DNA of 59,138 nucleotides from an uncultured Saprospiraceae bacterium (GCA_937918905.1 CAKZSH010000028.1:1-59138); one strand, 5' to 3'. Positions 35,725-44,966 are shown, counted from the first letter of the stretch. Program-made: numbers and translations. Notes: generated by a model not told the origin, from the sequence alone.

Positions 35725-35810
35725 TCTCCGCAGATGAACGCTGATTTTGTATGATTTTTCTTTTAACACGTTTTCGATAATCATAAAAAATCAGCGTTCA
35801 TCTGCGGAGA
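35725..35810. repeat. Inverted repeat with 30-base arms
   Basis: The arms 35725-35754 and 35781-35810 differ at a single position. The core reads TCTCCGCAGATGAACGCTGA. It fills the gap between the glycosyltransferase stop and the nuclease start. A-run and T-rich stretches inside the loop side make it a possible terminator for the upstream minus-strand transcript, but the T-run is weak. Confidence 0.88.
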
Positions 35811-35813
35811 ACA

Positions 35814-37373
35814 TCAATTATTCAAAGTTCTTAAATCAAATACAAAAATAGCATTTTCAAAGTTACCTAAAGGATATTTTATAAAAGGTTGAAAATGTTG
35901 GTGTTTTAAATATTTTTCATCCGTAATTATTAAATATTCCGCTCCCATTTTTATTAAATCATTTGTAATGTCTGGGGTGAATGGTTGTGTAGGAATTGCA
36001 AACTCCGACCAACCTCGTAAGTTAAAATAATTTAAATTAAAATTAGGGGAAACATCTGGGACGGTAATTACTTTTTGGTTTTTAGTGATTCCTAGGTTTT
36101 TGAGAAATGCTTGTGCCTCCATTTTTTTATCATAAGTCACCTCATAATTGGGGTTGAAAATGATTGCAAAAGCATTATTATATCTTTCCTCAATAGAGTG
36201 TCGTGCATTCCATAAATTGAATATTACAAATCCTCCAATCAATAATTTTGTCAAAATATGATTACTGATTTTTGGGTGATATTTTTTTAAAAAATAAATA
36301 CTGGTTAAGAAAATTACTGCTGGAAATACCATGTTATCGATGACATAGTAATCATGTACAAAAAACTGTTGGTACAACAATAGAAAAATTCCAAGTGTTC
36401 CTAACGCCATCAAAAGATTAAATAAATAAAGGGGTAATGATTGTTTTTTTCTAGTAAAAAACAATACAATTACGGATAAGATTATTATCAAATATCTTGT
36501 TGTAAAATGATAATATTGAGGCATCCCATCTCTTAGAATCCATTCCCAAATACTTTTAATTTTTTGTGGAGAAAGCGACCAAATGGGTTTTGCATGAGTT
36601 ATAAATACAGAACTATCATTTTGTAAATTATAGTTTTTGACCCACATCATCCAAAGACTGGTGATTAAAAATATACCGACGAAAAAAGGGATTGTCCACC
36701 ACCTTTTTGGAAATATTTTTTTAGAATCGAGTTTAACAAGATTGATTTTTTCTAATAAAAAAATAATAAAGATGGCGATAAAAGGAACTAGAACCGTCAC
36801 TTTTAACAATCCTCCAAATAAAAATAACAATCCACTTCCGAGTAAATATTTTGATTTCTGATTTTTATAAAAATAAAAAAAGCAGGCCATTCCTGATAAT
36901 GCCAATCCAAAGGCAGGGGCGTTTGGCAAAAAATTAAATCCATAAAAGGCAATGATTGGCGAACCCATCAATAATAATGGGAGTGCTAACGCATAAAAAA
37001 TATCATTGGTTAATTGCAAAGTAACTCTGGAAAAAGAGAATAATCCAACTATTAAAATCAAGAAATTTAATAGCCTTAAAACTCCATCATGTGTGCCGAA
37101 AATTTTCCAAATTGAAGCGGTCAAATAGTAGAGTATTGGAAATTCACTAGGACATACAAAACCTTCTCCTCGCTCCATATGATGAATCCGTGGAGAGAAG
37201 AATTTTAAACCATCTTCATAATAATTTTGCATAAAAGAAGTGGAGTCAGTTTGTCGCCAACTGTGGGTACCATGAGGGGCATAATTGAAAATTTCAAAGT
37301 AATGGAACCACCATGATAACAATGCAAATGCAAAGCAGAAAAGGATAAAATGATTTCTTTTTTGGTGATTCAT
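35814..37373 (-). CDS. GT-C family membrane glycosyltransferase (paralogue 1)
   Basis: This 519-residue protein has ten or more transmembrane helices and the N-terminal first-loop motif HSWRQTDS, as in ArnT/PMT-like GT39 or related GT-C enzymes that take sugars from polyprenyl phosphates. The C-terminal periplasmic part (about 420-519) contains KVITVPDVSPNFNLNYFNL and EYLIITDEKYL. The closest relative in the window is the next gene upstream (37583-39106), which shares both ends. It probably glycosylates a surface polymer or protein. The substrate cannot be told. Confidence 0.8.
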   Translation of the reverse strand: MNHQKRNHFILFCFAFALLSWWFHYFEIFNYAPHGTHSWRQTDSTSFMQNYYEDGLKFFSPRIHHMERGEGFVCPSEFPILYYLTASIWKIFGTHDGVLRLLNFLILIVGLFSFSRVTLQLTNDIFYALALPLLLMGSPIIAFYGFNFLPNAPAFGLALSGMACFFYFYKNQKSKYLLGSGLLFLFGGLLKVTVLVPFIAIFIIFLLEKINLVKLDSKKIFPKRWWTIPFFVGIFLITSLWMMWVKNYNLQNDSSVFITHAKPIWSLSPQKIKSIWEWILRDGMPQYYHFTTRYLIIILSVIVLFFTRKKQSLPLYLFNLLMALGTLGIFLLLYQQFFVHDYYVIDNMVFPAVIFLTSIYFLKKYHPKISNHILTKLLIGGFVIFNLWNARHSIEERYNNAFAIIFNPNYEVTYDKKMEAQAFLKNLGITKNQKVITVPDVSPNFNLNYFNLRGWSEFAIPTQPFTPDITNDLIKMGAEYLIITDEKYLKHQHFQPFIKYPLGNFENAIFVFDLRTLNN

Positions 37374-37432
37374 TAAATGTAATTCAGTTGAAGAATTTTA
37401 TAGTTGGTTTTTACAAAATCTATGCGTTTTTA

Positions 37433-37570
37433 ATTCACGAGTCAAGGTCTGATTTGCAAAATCAGGATTTGACTTTTATAGAAATTCTTATGAATCGGTG
37501 TTTGAATTTTCTATATCATATCCTTATAAGCCAAAGCCTGACTTTGCAAGTCAGACCTTGACTCGTGAAT
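37433..37570. repeat. Nested palindromic repeat B, copy 2
   Basis: The outer arms begin ATTCACGAGTCAAGGTCTGA and end with its complement. The inner mini-palindrome is GATTTGCAAAATC on the left and GACTTTGCAAGTC on the right. It lies between two paralogous glycosyltransferase genes. Confidence 0.85.
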
Positions 37571-37582
37571 CAGAAAATCTCA

Positions 37583-39106
37583 CTATTTCTCTTTTAAAAA
37601 ACTTAAATCAAATACGAACAAAAAATCGTCATAATTAGCTACTGGATATTGAAAAAATGACTGTAAATCTTCTCGTTCTAAATATTTTTTATCATGGATA
37701 ATTAGATATTTCGCATAACCTTTTCCATATGCCTCTATAGTCTCAAAACGAATGGGTGTGTAGGGTGAAGAAAATTCTGAATGTCCTTTTAAATTCATCA
37801 TATATAGCGTCACATTTGGACTAGGATCTGGAGCAGAAATTACGATGTCAGTAGGTTGAACTCCATGTGCATAAAGGAAATTTCGAATATCTTCAGCGTT
37901 AGTTTGCTTCTGATTATACCAATGATATTGATGGCCATTAAAATCATATTTTTTATTTAATTCTGCTTTTCCATATGCGATATGGGCAATCACTAAAATT
38001 ATAAAAATAGGATTAAATAGTTTATGATTATAGATATTAGATCGTTGTTGTTTAAGATATAAAATAAAAGTAAAAAGGATACTTATCGGAAAAACCATAA
38101 ACTCAATAAAATAATAAGTATGAGAAAATAATGGTCTGAAAATTCCTAAAAACACAATCAAGACTCCTATAAATAACAAAACATTTGCAAGATAAAATGG
38201 ATGGCCAATCTTCTTTGGCGAAAATAGAATAAATAAAAACATACCACCAATAAATATCCATGCAACTGGTGCAAATAAATCAGGAAAACTTTCTGCTAAA
38301 ACATAATCCAAAGTCATGTTTCTGGTAGCTGTATCTAATTCCCAAATAGGATCAAGAGTTCCCGCATCTTCAGTACCTAAAACCCACCATCCCACCAAAC
38401 CAAAAACCATCAAAAAACCAGGAATTAGGTTTATTGAGTGGTGAAATATTTTTGATCTTTTTTGTAAAAAAATAAAGTTCAAAACTTCTAATCCATAGAA
38501 AGCTAAAATTAAAAAGAAAGGAATTAAGGCTGTTAGTTTTATTAATCCTGCGAGTGTAAATAACAACATACTTCCATAAAAGAATAAAAGTTTTTTTCTG
38601 ATAAAATATTGGTGGAAAAAGTAAAGCGCGATTAATACTAAACCAAAGGCAGGAGTATTTGGTAAAAAATTTGGCCCATAAAAATTAATAAGGGGAGAGG
38701 AAAAAACTAAAAGAGGAAGCCCCACCGTCAACACTTGGTTTTTAAATATTAGTTGAGTCATTTTTGCGAAAGCAACCAATCCTAAAAAAAGAATGAATAA
38801 ATTAACTCCACGGAATACCCAATCATGCTGACCAAAAATATGATAAAGCCCTGCAATTCCATAATATAAAATAGGACACTCTGTTAATTTTCTTCCAGAT
38901 TCCAGTCCTTGCAGATGAAATTCTTGATTCCAAAAATCCATACCATTTTGGTAATAGTTGAGCGTGATAGATGCAGAATCTGCTTGCCTCCAACTACTAG
39001 TTGAAGTGGGTGCGTAAAAGATAGTTTCATGGATATTATAAAAAAGGCAAATAAGAATAAAAAGACCCACAAAGACCCAAATTGGAGATGTAGATTTTTC
39101 ATTCAT
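37583..39106 (-). CDS. GT-C family membrane glycosyltransferase (paralogue 2)
   Basis: This 507-residue polytopic membrane protein is similar end to end to the gene at 35814-37373. Shared segments are STSSWRQADS at the first loop, YYQNG, the ECPILYYGIAGLYHIFGQHDWVFR region, FLPNTPAFGLVL and the C-terminal YLIIHDKKYL...YPVANYDDFLFVFDL. It has no signal beyond the first transmembrane helix. This is a tandem duplication with a repeat B element in between. The likely role is transfer of a sugar from a lipid carrier in the periplasm. Confidence 0.8.
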   Translation of the reverse strand: MNEKSTSPIWVFVGLFILICLFYNIHETIFYAPTSTSSWRQADSASITLNYYQNGMDFWNQEFHLQGLESGRKLTECPILYYGIAGLYHIFGQHDWVFRGVNLFILFLGLVAFAKMTQLIFKNQVLTVGLPLLVFSSPLINFYGPNFLPNTPAFGLVLIALYFFHQYFIRKKLLFFYGSMLLFTLAGLIKLTALIPFFLILAFYGLEVLNFIFLQKRSKIFHHSINLIPGFLMVFGLVGWWVLGTEDAGTLDPIWELDTATRNMTLDYVLAESFPDLFAPVAWIFIGGMFLFILFSPKKIGHPFYLANVLLFIGVLIVFLGIFRPLFSHTYYFIEFMVFPISILFTFILYLKQQRSNIYNHKLFNPIFIILVIAHIAYGKAELNKKYDFNGHQYHWYNQKQTNAEDIRNFLYAHGVQPTDIVISAPDPSPNVTLYMMNLKGHSEFSSPYTPIRFETIEAYGKGYAKYLIIHDKKYLEREDLQSFFQYPVANYDDFLFVFDLSFLKEK

Positions 39107-39355
39107 TGTGGTATGGTTTCTTTTTTTGATAACGGATAATATTTGACCTTTTCAATTAGAGCAGACACACTAAATCTTAACACATGTGTTTAAGTATATA
39201 AGTGTATATGTATTAATGTTATCGAATACTGGTGATCGAATTTTATTGATGATTTATCAAATTTAGATAACTTTTTCATATACACATTAACACTTATACA
39301 ACTATACACAAAGTGGAATTAGCTTGGTGCGTTTGCCTTATTTTCAATTTCTTTA
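39107..39355. other. Intergenic region with imperfect hairpin
   Basis: No gene is seen between the divergent glycosyltransferase and Lys-rich protein genes. The middle is taken by the inverted repeat at 39174-39312. The right part carries the promoter at 39356-39386. Confidence 0.4.
39174..39312. repeat. Imperfect inverted repeat with TTATCGAATACT
   Basis: The left arm (AAGTATATAAGTGTATATG and on to GTTATC) faces GATAAC...CATATACAC and ACTTATACAACTATACAC on the right, with several mismatches. TTATCGAATACT at 39219-39230 is a one-base variant of the motif seen at 9040, 10544 and 18669. Confidence 0.6.
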
Positions 39356-39386
39356 TTGGGAAATGTAATTTTAATTTTTACATTTG
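39356..39386 (+). promoter_or_regulatory. Bacteroidota-type promoter
   Basis: TTG at 39356-39358, a 20-base spacer and TACATTTG at 39379-39386. The predicted start near 39393 gives a leader of about 125 bases for the gene at 39517. Confidence 0.7.
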
Positions 39387-39516
39387 ATTTTTCTTTCCCT
39401 TTGCAACAAATATGTGTTTTTTTCTAAAAGCACGAAATAACACATTTTTCCTAAATAATTTAGAATTTTATTTCAATTCGTTTCTAACGATTGTCACTTA
39501 AAAACTGATTAAAATC

Positions 39517-39984
39517 ATGAAAAAACATTTCTTTTATTTCCTACTTTTTGTAGCTGCTTTTTTTTATTCTAATTCGGCACAAGCCTTTGCTGTAGATGTT
39601 CATCCCTCTGTAAAAGAGAAAGAAACAGCAGAGAAATCTACTTCTTTTACCACAAAAAAATTATCTAAAAAACAATTAAGAAAATTAAAGAGAAAGGAAC
39701 GCAAGAAAAAAAGACTTGAAAAAAGGTTGAAAAAATTTCAAAAGAAATGGGAAATGAAGGCTCAAAAAAGAGAGCTGAAAAAGAATAAGAAAAAAAGAAG
39801 ATTTTTTGGCGGGGTTACCAATGAACCTAATTTTAAACTTGGATTGATTTTACTTTTGGTTTCTATAATTGTTGGGGTATTGTCTGCCTTGCCTATTTTG
39901 GGTGGGGTTTTTGGATTGATTTCAGGGATTATCGGATTGGTAGGGTTGGTGTTTATATTATTGGCATTACTCGAATATTACTAA
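39517..39984 (+). CDS. Lysine-rich exported membrane protein of unknown function
   Basis: This 155-residue protein has a signal peptide (hydrophobic residues 5-18, ending AQA), then a very basic stretch (about 47-95, mostly Lys, Arg, Leu and Glu, probably helical). Two hydrophobic segments near the C-terminus (LGLILLLVSIIVGVLSALP and GIIGLVGLVFILLALLEYY) complete it. I do not recognise a named family. The layout (signal, basic helix, glycine-rich hydrophobic end) suggests a membrane-inserted protein whose basic part could bind phosphate-rich polymers or lipids. Similar small Lys-rich proteins occur in Bacteroidota genomes. Confidence 0.6.
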   Translation: MKKHFFYFLLFVAAFFYSNSAQAFAVDVHPSVKEKETAEKSTSFTTKKLSKKQLRKLKRKERKKKRLEKRLKKFQKKWEMKAQKRELKKNKKKRRFFGGVTNEPNFKLGLILLLVSIIVGVLSALPILGGVFGLISGIIGLVGLVFILLALLEYY

Positions 39985-39991
39985 CATTCAA

Positions 39992-40100
39992 TCATTCTTA
40001 ATCAAAATCAAAATGTCAATCAAAATCAAAACACGAATGGTGAATTCACCGTTTTTTAATTTTTGATTTTGATTGACATTTTGATTTTGATTAAGAATGA
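39992..40100. repeat. Perfect inverted repeat C, copy 1 (40-base arms)
   Basis: The arms 39992-40031 and 40061-40100 are exact complements made of ATCAAAATCAAAA units around GTCAATC. The loop contains the palindrome GGTGAATTCACC (40039-40050). T-runs follow at 40101-40109 on the plus strand. It separates convergent genes and may terminate both. A related element lies at 48526-48620. Confidence 0.9.
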
Positions 40101-40107
40101 TTTTTTT

Positions 40108-40749
40108 TTATAAAATAACTTGCTCGTCGTAATCAAAATAGTACTGGTCGCCTAAACTTACTAGAATCAATCCAGCACCTTGTTGATTGCATTCCTCGGC
40201 AATTAAGTCAGTTGCAATTTTAACATTATCCTCATCTAAATGGCTAAATGGCTCATCCAATAATAAGAAATCAAAAGGTTGACAAAGGGAACGAATGATG
40301 GCAATCCGTTGACGTTGACCAAATGAAAGCGTACCACATGGTTTTTTTAAAAGATTGGCCACACCTAATTTTTCAGCCATTTCTTTTATTTCTGAAATAC
40401 CTTTGTGGTTAGTGAGATTAGCTTTTAAAAGAATGTTTTCCTCAGCAGTCAACTGTTCAAATAATCTTAAATCTTGAAAGACAATTGATAAGATATTTTG
40501 CCTGATTTCTGACAAGGTATTACTATCGAATGTTTTGACATTTTTATCATTTAACAATACATTTCCGTCAAAATCTTTTCTTAATCCATAGATGCAATGT
40601 AGCAAAGTAGATTTCCCTTTTCCAGAAGGTGCAAGGACTAAATATTTTTTTCCTTTTTGAAATGACAAAGCCTTATTCCATATCTGAGTATCAGGATGAA
40701 AACCAAGTTCTTGAAGTGGATGAGGTTGAAGATTTTCGAGAGTAATCAT
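40108..40749 (-). CDS. Orphan ABC transporter ATPase subunit
   Basis: This 213-residue protein has the ABC motifs: a Walker A-like APSGKGKST (Ala in place of the first Gly), Q-loop FQDLRL, signature LSFGQRQR and Walker B FLLLDEP with SHLD. The H-loop His expected after Walker B (ILVTHD in LolD-type proteins) is missing; the segment reads LILVSLGD. It resembles LolD/MacB-type ATPases in size and motifs. No permease gene is adjacent. It may act with a permease elsewhere, or may be slow or regulatory because of the H-loop change. Confidence 0.85.
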   Translation of the reverse strand: MITLENLQPHPLQELGFHPDTQIWNKALSFQKGKKYLVLAPSGKGKSTLLHCIYGLRKDFDGNVLLNDKNVKTFDSNTLSEIRQNILSIVFQDLRLFEQLTAEENILLKANLTNHKGISEIKEMAEKLGVANLLKKPCGTLSFGQRQRIAIIRSLCQPFDFLLLDEPFSHLDEDNVKIATDLIAEECNQQGAGLILVSLGDQYYFDYDEQVIL

Positions 40750-40828
40750 ATTTTAGATGGATTGAATTGAAAGGTAAAAGGAATAAAGGATTGGAATATA
40801 AGCACTTCTCAATCCTTTATTTTTTTAA

Positions 40829-42355
40829 TCATTGGTTCTGGTAATTATCATTAAGCATTTTAAAAATACTTTTAAGACTATTAGTGCTTTTATCAGTCAT
40901 TTGTAAATTGAATGAACTATCATCTCTGTCCATTCTAATAACGCCATCTTTCATTGCACTCACATCAAGATTTGGCATGTTAACTAATTTTGCAATAGTT
41001 TGAAAATCTGCAAATGCGCCCATGATATTATCGGATACCACTTTTTTGATATTGCCACTCACAAGACCACTTTTACCCCATTCGCCTGATTGAATTTTAC
41101 TAATTGTAGTTGCTCCATCTCCAATAAAAACCATGTCCCCTGAAAAGAATAATTGCGGCCGATCTCCAAAATCCTCAAGTCCTGGTGCTGCAAGTGGCTC
41201 ATATATTCCATTGCCTTTATCAACCAAGGATCGGTACTCCATTCCCAAATTCAATAGCTCTTGAAATTTTTCTTTATCATTGATTTTAGTAGCCAATAGC
41301 ATAGTTGGATTTTTTTGACCATCTACACGGTAACCACTAATCAATACATCACCATCAAAAGTTTTGGTCAAACCATCCATTGATAATCCAAATTCCTTTA
41401 ATTGAAAATCAGCCATTCCAGACATTCCTTTGCTATCCAAAATCATTTTCATTCCTCGTGTATCTAATCCCATTGATAAAGCAAATGCTAGATTTTCGGC
41501 AGGAAGGTATTTTGAAAAATCAGTATCGACTTCATCTTTAAAAATATGTCGGTATTCTTTCGCTAATTTTTCATTGATTTGGTATTCTGAATCTGAAACA
41601 ATTTCTCCATTTTCAAAATTAAAATAACTATGCATAAAATTATCTTTCAACATGTCAGCTGAAAAACCAGCCATTGCCATCGCCATACCCATTTCTCCTT
41701 TACTTGCTTCTGCCAATGGTTCAGAATTAAACCAACTCACAACATCTGCTGATTTTGAAAAACATTTTTGCAAATTAGAATTACCTGCAACGGAAGATTC
41801 TTTAGTAGTTGCATATATTTTTTCAAGACCCATTTTTAAGTCAGCACCTGGGCCTTGTGCCAATGCGATGACCGCCAAATTATCATTCCAACCAATACTC
41901 ACACTTCTGTCTGGAGAAATATATTCAAAACCATCTCCAGAAATTACACTTGCATCACTAGAAGAAGTCACTAATTTTTTAAACGCAGCTTTGTCTTTCA
42001 AACTAATTAAAACTGCATTATGAGAATTTTCAGGTGCAAGAACATCTATTTCTTGAGTGAGGTAAATCTTTGATTCCAAATCTATTCCTGATTCAGCAGG
42101 ATTATTTAAAACAGCTGCAAGGCTAGGATTTCCTTGTACAGCATCGTTGACTATATTCTTGTAAAAAGACATTTTTTGAACCTCCTCAAAATCTGCTTTA
42201 GCCATTAATGTTTTTAGGTCAAAAGCTGTTACAGAAGAAGAACTAGAAGGAATATTTATTATAGCATCCTCTGCCATTGCAGCATCTTTTTGACAAGAGG
42301 AAAATGCTAAACATAAAATAGACAATGCTAGAAAAATATTTTTCTGAATATTCAT
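40829..42355 (-). CDS. DUF4836-like lipoprotein
   Basis: This 508-residue protein has a lipoprotein signal ending in FSSC (Cys20) and a long beta-rich mature part. The segment IPSSSSSVTAFDLKTLMAKADFEEV and the later LISLKDKAAFKKLV and GDMVFIGDGATTI resemble DUF4836-family proteins of Bacteroidota, whose function is unknown. It lies upstream of the orphan ABC ATPase on the same strand, with 79 bases between them, and may be transcribed with it. Confidence 0.65.
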   Translation of the reverse strand: MNIQKNIFLALSILCLAFSSCQKDAAMAEDAIINIPSSSSSVTAFDLKTLMAKADFEEVQKMSFYKNIVNDAVQGNPSLAAVLNNPAESGIDLESKIYLTQEIDVLAPENSHNAVLISLKDKAAFKKLVTSSSDASVISGDGFEYISPDRSVSIGWNDNLAVIALAQGPGADLKMGLEKIYATTKESSVAGNSNLQKCFSKSADVVSWFNSEPLAEASKGEMGMAMAMAGFSADMLKDNFMHSYFNFENGEIVSDSEYQINEKLAKEYRHIFKDEVDTDFSKYLPAENLAFALSMGLDTRGMKMILDSKGMSGMADFQLKEFGLSMDGLTKTFDGDVLISGYRVDGQKNPTMLLATKINDKEKFQELLNLGMEYRSLVDKGNGIYEPLAAPGLEDFGDRPQLFFSGDMVFIGDGATTISKIQSGEWGKSGLVSGNIKKVVSDNIMGAFADFQTIAKLVNMPNLDVSAMKDGVIRMDRDDSSFNLQMTDKSTNSLKSIFKMLNDNYQNQ

Positions 42356-42620
42356 TTTATATATTTTAGTTTTAAAAAAATGGAGTTGCTTAAATCAAAA
42401 AATCTTGAGTGAATAGATTGTAAAATTAAGCCACGAAGATAGCGATGTGAATGGTTAGAATAAGATAATTCCTACGAATATTTTATAAATATAGATGAAA
42501 TTGTCAAAATCGAAACTCAATCTTTGATTTTGATTGGTGCTATTGAATTGTAATTGAGTTATTTCGATTGAACGCGTTTTTTCATAAAACTCAAAATAAC
42601 TTAATAACCGAATAACGAAT

Positions 42621-43814
42621 TTAACTCCTTTTTGCTCTTTCCCAAAGTACTGATTGCTTACCACCGATTGCTCTGAAAAAACCACGGTACATCGCATAAT
42701 TCATTACACAAAAATAGTAAGGCACAAAAAACGCTTTAAATTTCATTTTTCTTTTTTCCAAAATATAGCCAATCAATGCCATTACATAAAAAGCGATTTG
42801 ACACCACAGCATATATTTAAAAAACGGAATACCTTCATTTGCCAATAAAATATTTACAATTAACAAAATAGGCAAAGCCAAAGGAGCTAAAGTCCATCTA
42901 AGCACTCTATGAGAAATATATTGAAAAGTTAAAATTGGATTTTTGAAAGGTAAAAGCATTGGAGCTAGCCTTCCGATTGCTTGAATCCCGCCCGCAGCAA
43001 TTCTTATTTTTCTTTTCAGTTCTTCTTTTACAGATGCGGATGCATTTTCGACAGCTCTTGCTTCGGGTTCATACACCACTTTATAACCATTTTTAGCAAT
43101 CGTCATGGTCATTACAAAATCTTCAATAATCGTATCTGAGGATACAGGTTCAAACAAATTAGTTCGGATGGAAAAAAGCTCTCCAGCAGCTCCAACAACT
43201 GAATAAAATTCAGAGTCCCATTTCTTGAGCGTGCTTTCATATTTCCAATAAATTCCTTCACCCGCAGCATTAGCAGCTCTTGCATTGTCCAAAGCAATTC
43301 TTTTTTCCCCTGCAACAGCACCCACTTTTTCATCTTTGTAATGTCGAGTGATATTTTTTATAGCATCCTTATTTACAAAAGTATTGGCATCTGAGTAAAT
43401 AACAATTGGAGTTTTTACAAATTCCATAACTCTTTCCACAGCTGCAATTTTTCCACGTCGCTCTGGTTGATGGAATAATTGTAAATCAACTCCTGGAGGA
43501 GTGGGATAGTTTTCAACAACTTGAGGAGTGCTATCACTTGACCCATCAGTTACAAAGAAAAATTTTATTTTATCCTTTGGATAATCAAATTCAAAGGAAT
43601 TTTTAATTTTTTCTCCAATCCAGTCTTCCTCATTAAAGGCAGCAACCATGTATGTTACTTCAGGCAAAAAATTATCATCATATTCTTTTTTTGTACCCCA
43701 AAAGAGCCTTTTTAGACGAATCAATACAAACAAAAGTAGCCCATAACCTAGGTAAGCATAGAAAACAACAAATAATGAAATAAAAAATATGGCTTTTAAT
43801 GTGACAATTGACAT
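42621..43814 (-). CDS. Membrane glycosyltransferase family 2
   Basis: 397 residues from the ATG at 43814 (MSIVTLKAIFF), which starts a transmembrane helix; 22 further in-frame codons upstream look non-coding. The GT2 domain has VTYMVAAFNEED, IVIYSDANTFV (the DxD-like metal site) and VVGAAGELFSIR. EDFVMTMTI follows, then the RRKIRIAAGG-like segment KRKIRIAAGGIQAI. At least three transmembrane helices lie in the C-terminal half. It likely polymerises or elongates a polysaccharide at the inner membrane, as in processive cellulose-synthase-like enzymes. Only one gene is in this orientation here; the polysaccharide cluster starts 750 bases away on the other strand. Confidence 0.85.
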   Translation of the reverse strand: MSIVTLKAIFFISLFVVFYAYLGYGLLLFVLIRLKRLFWGTKKEYDDNFLPEVTYMVAAFNEEDWIGEKIKNSFEFDYPKDKIKFFFVTDGSSDSTPQVVENYPTPPGVDLQLFHQPERRGKIAAVERVMEFVKTPIVIYSDANTFVNKDAIKNITRHYKDEKVGAVAGEKRIALDNARAANAAGEGIYWKYESTLKKWDSEFYSVVGAAGELFSIRTNLFEPVSSDTIIEDFVMTMTIAKNGYKVVYEPEARAVENASASVKEELKRKIRIAAGGIQAIGRLAPMLLPFKNPILTFQYISHRVLRWTLAPLALPILLIVNILLANEGIPFFKYMLWCQIAFYVMALIGYILEKRKMKFKAFFVPYYFCVMNYAMYRGFFRAIGGKQSVLWERAKRS

Positions 43815-44561
43815 ATTGGTTAGTCTATTATAATGAATTTTAGATAGAATTATGTGAGGTTTCTTGGAAATGGAGTGCAAAAATAAACGAAATCAATACA
43901 TTTTGAACTACATCTTAAGATTTATTTTCATAAGTGTTGGTAAATAGTTGCGAATAAATAGATTGATGTTTTTGAAGATACGCTTTTATATGTTAAATTT
44001 GTGCCATATGTTTATGCAAATTGAAAAATATTTTATGGAATAATGCTTAGATTAAAGAAATATTAAATATTATACCAAATTTATTTTGATAGTTGTTGAT
44101 TTGTAGCTAAATTTAGCTTTTCGGGACGTGACATGTTAATTAAGTTTAGTATAAAAATTAAACACATGTGTATTTTACCTACTTTTATGTATTTTAGTTG
44201 TCGTAAAATAAACTTATTTTTGTACTATATAATTAATCCTTAATCTCGTTTCCCCATCAAATTTTAAAATTTTATAGATTCTTCTATCTTCCTTTTCCAA
44301 AACCAAAAATAAAGTCATTTTTCTGAAAGGAAATTTTCCCATATCTAATGACTTAATTCTCCCGATTACTTATCGGTGAATATTTAAATTCCAAAACCGT
44401 TGGCAAAAACTTGGAATTAGATTATTCTAACCGAATCCAAAAACTGTTTTTAACTTCCTTTTCACACGAGGAATAGATTTAAAAGTCTCATGCACATTTC
44501 CATTGTGGATGTTGAGTTTGCTTTTTGAGGCTGATACTATTTTTAAAATTTTTGACTTGAA
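43815..44561. other. Long intergenic region between divergent genes
   Basis: About 750 bases without a recognised gene. It contains a TATTTTTG element at 44215-44222 but no TTG at the right distance, and an ACACATGTGT palindrome near 44162-44171. The promoters for the GT2 gene and the exopolysaccharide cluster should be here. No fold was recognised. Confidence 0.35.
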
Positions 44562-44966
44562 ATGAGCGAAAAGAAGCAAATTTTAGTGGTTGAAGACCAT
44601 AGTGCTGTAAGAATTCTATTAAGTAATTACTTAGGCAAGACTTTTAATGTAAGAACTACTTCCGATGGATACGAAGCGCTGGCTTGGATTAATGAGGGAA
44701 ATGTTCCAGATCTAATAATTTTAGATATAATTATGCCTGGTTTGAATGGTATTGAATTTTTGACAAATATTAGAAATAGTGGATTTTTTCGATATGTGCC
44801 AGTTGTAGTTGTATCAGCTGAGGAAGACAAGGAATTAATTGAAAAATGTATTGAATTAGGAATTAATGGATATTTGCAGAAACCCTTTAATCCAAGTGAA
44901 TTACAATCTAAGATTCTTACTATTTTAAAAAAAAATAAGAACACAATCGTAACCCCTAATATTTAG
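44562..44966 (+). CDS. Single-domain response regulator
   Basis: This 134-residue CheY-like receiver consists of the receiver domain alone: acidic EDH near residue 12, phospho-acceptor Asp in LIILDIIMPG (about residue 53), the Thr/Ser position in VVVSAEE, and the Lys in LQKPFNP. No output domain is present, so it would signal by protein contact. The next gene starts 91 bases downstream and fuses a receiver-like domain to a phosphoglycosyl transferase, suggesting shared control of polysaccharide initiation. No histidine kinase is present in the window. Confidence 0.9.
   Translation: MSEKKQILVVEDHSAVRILLSNYLGKTFNVRTTSDGYEALAWINEGNVPDLIILDIIMPGLNGIEFLTNIRNSGFFRYVPVVVVSAEEDKELIEKCIELGINGYLQKPFNPSELQSKILTILKKNKNTIVTPNI

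Noticed and set aside
42455-42697. Minus-strand frame after the GT2 gene
   Set aside because: Overlaps the GT2 end in another frame and has no recognisable content.
44215-44222. TATTTTTG as a promoter for the receiver gene
   Set aside because: The nearest TTG is only 14 bases upstream and the gene starts 340 bases later.
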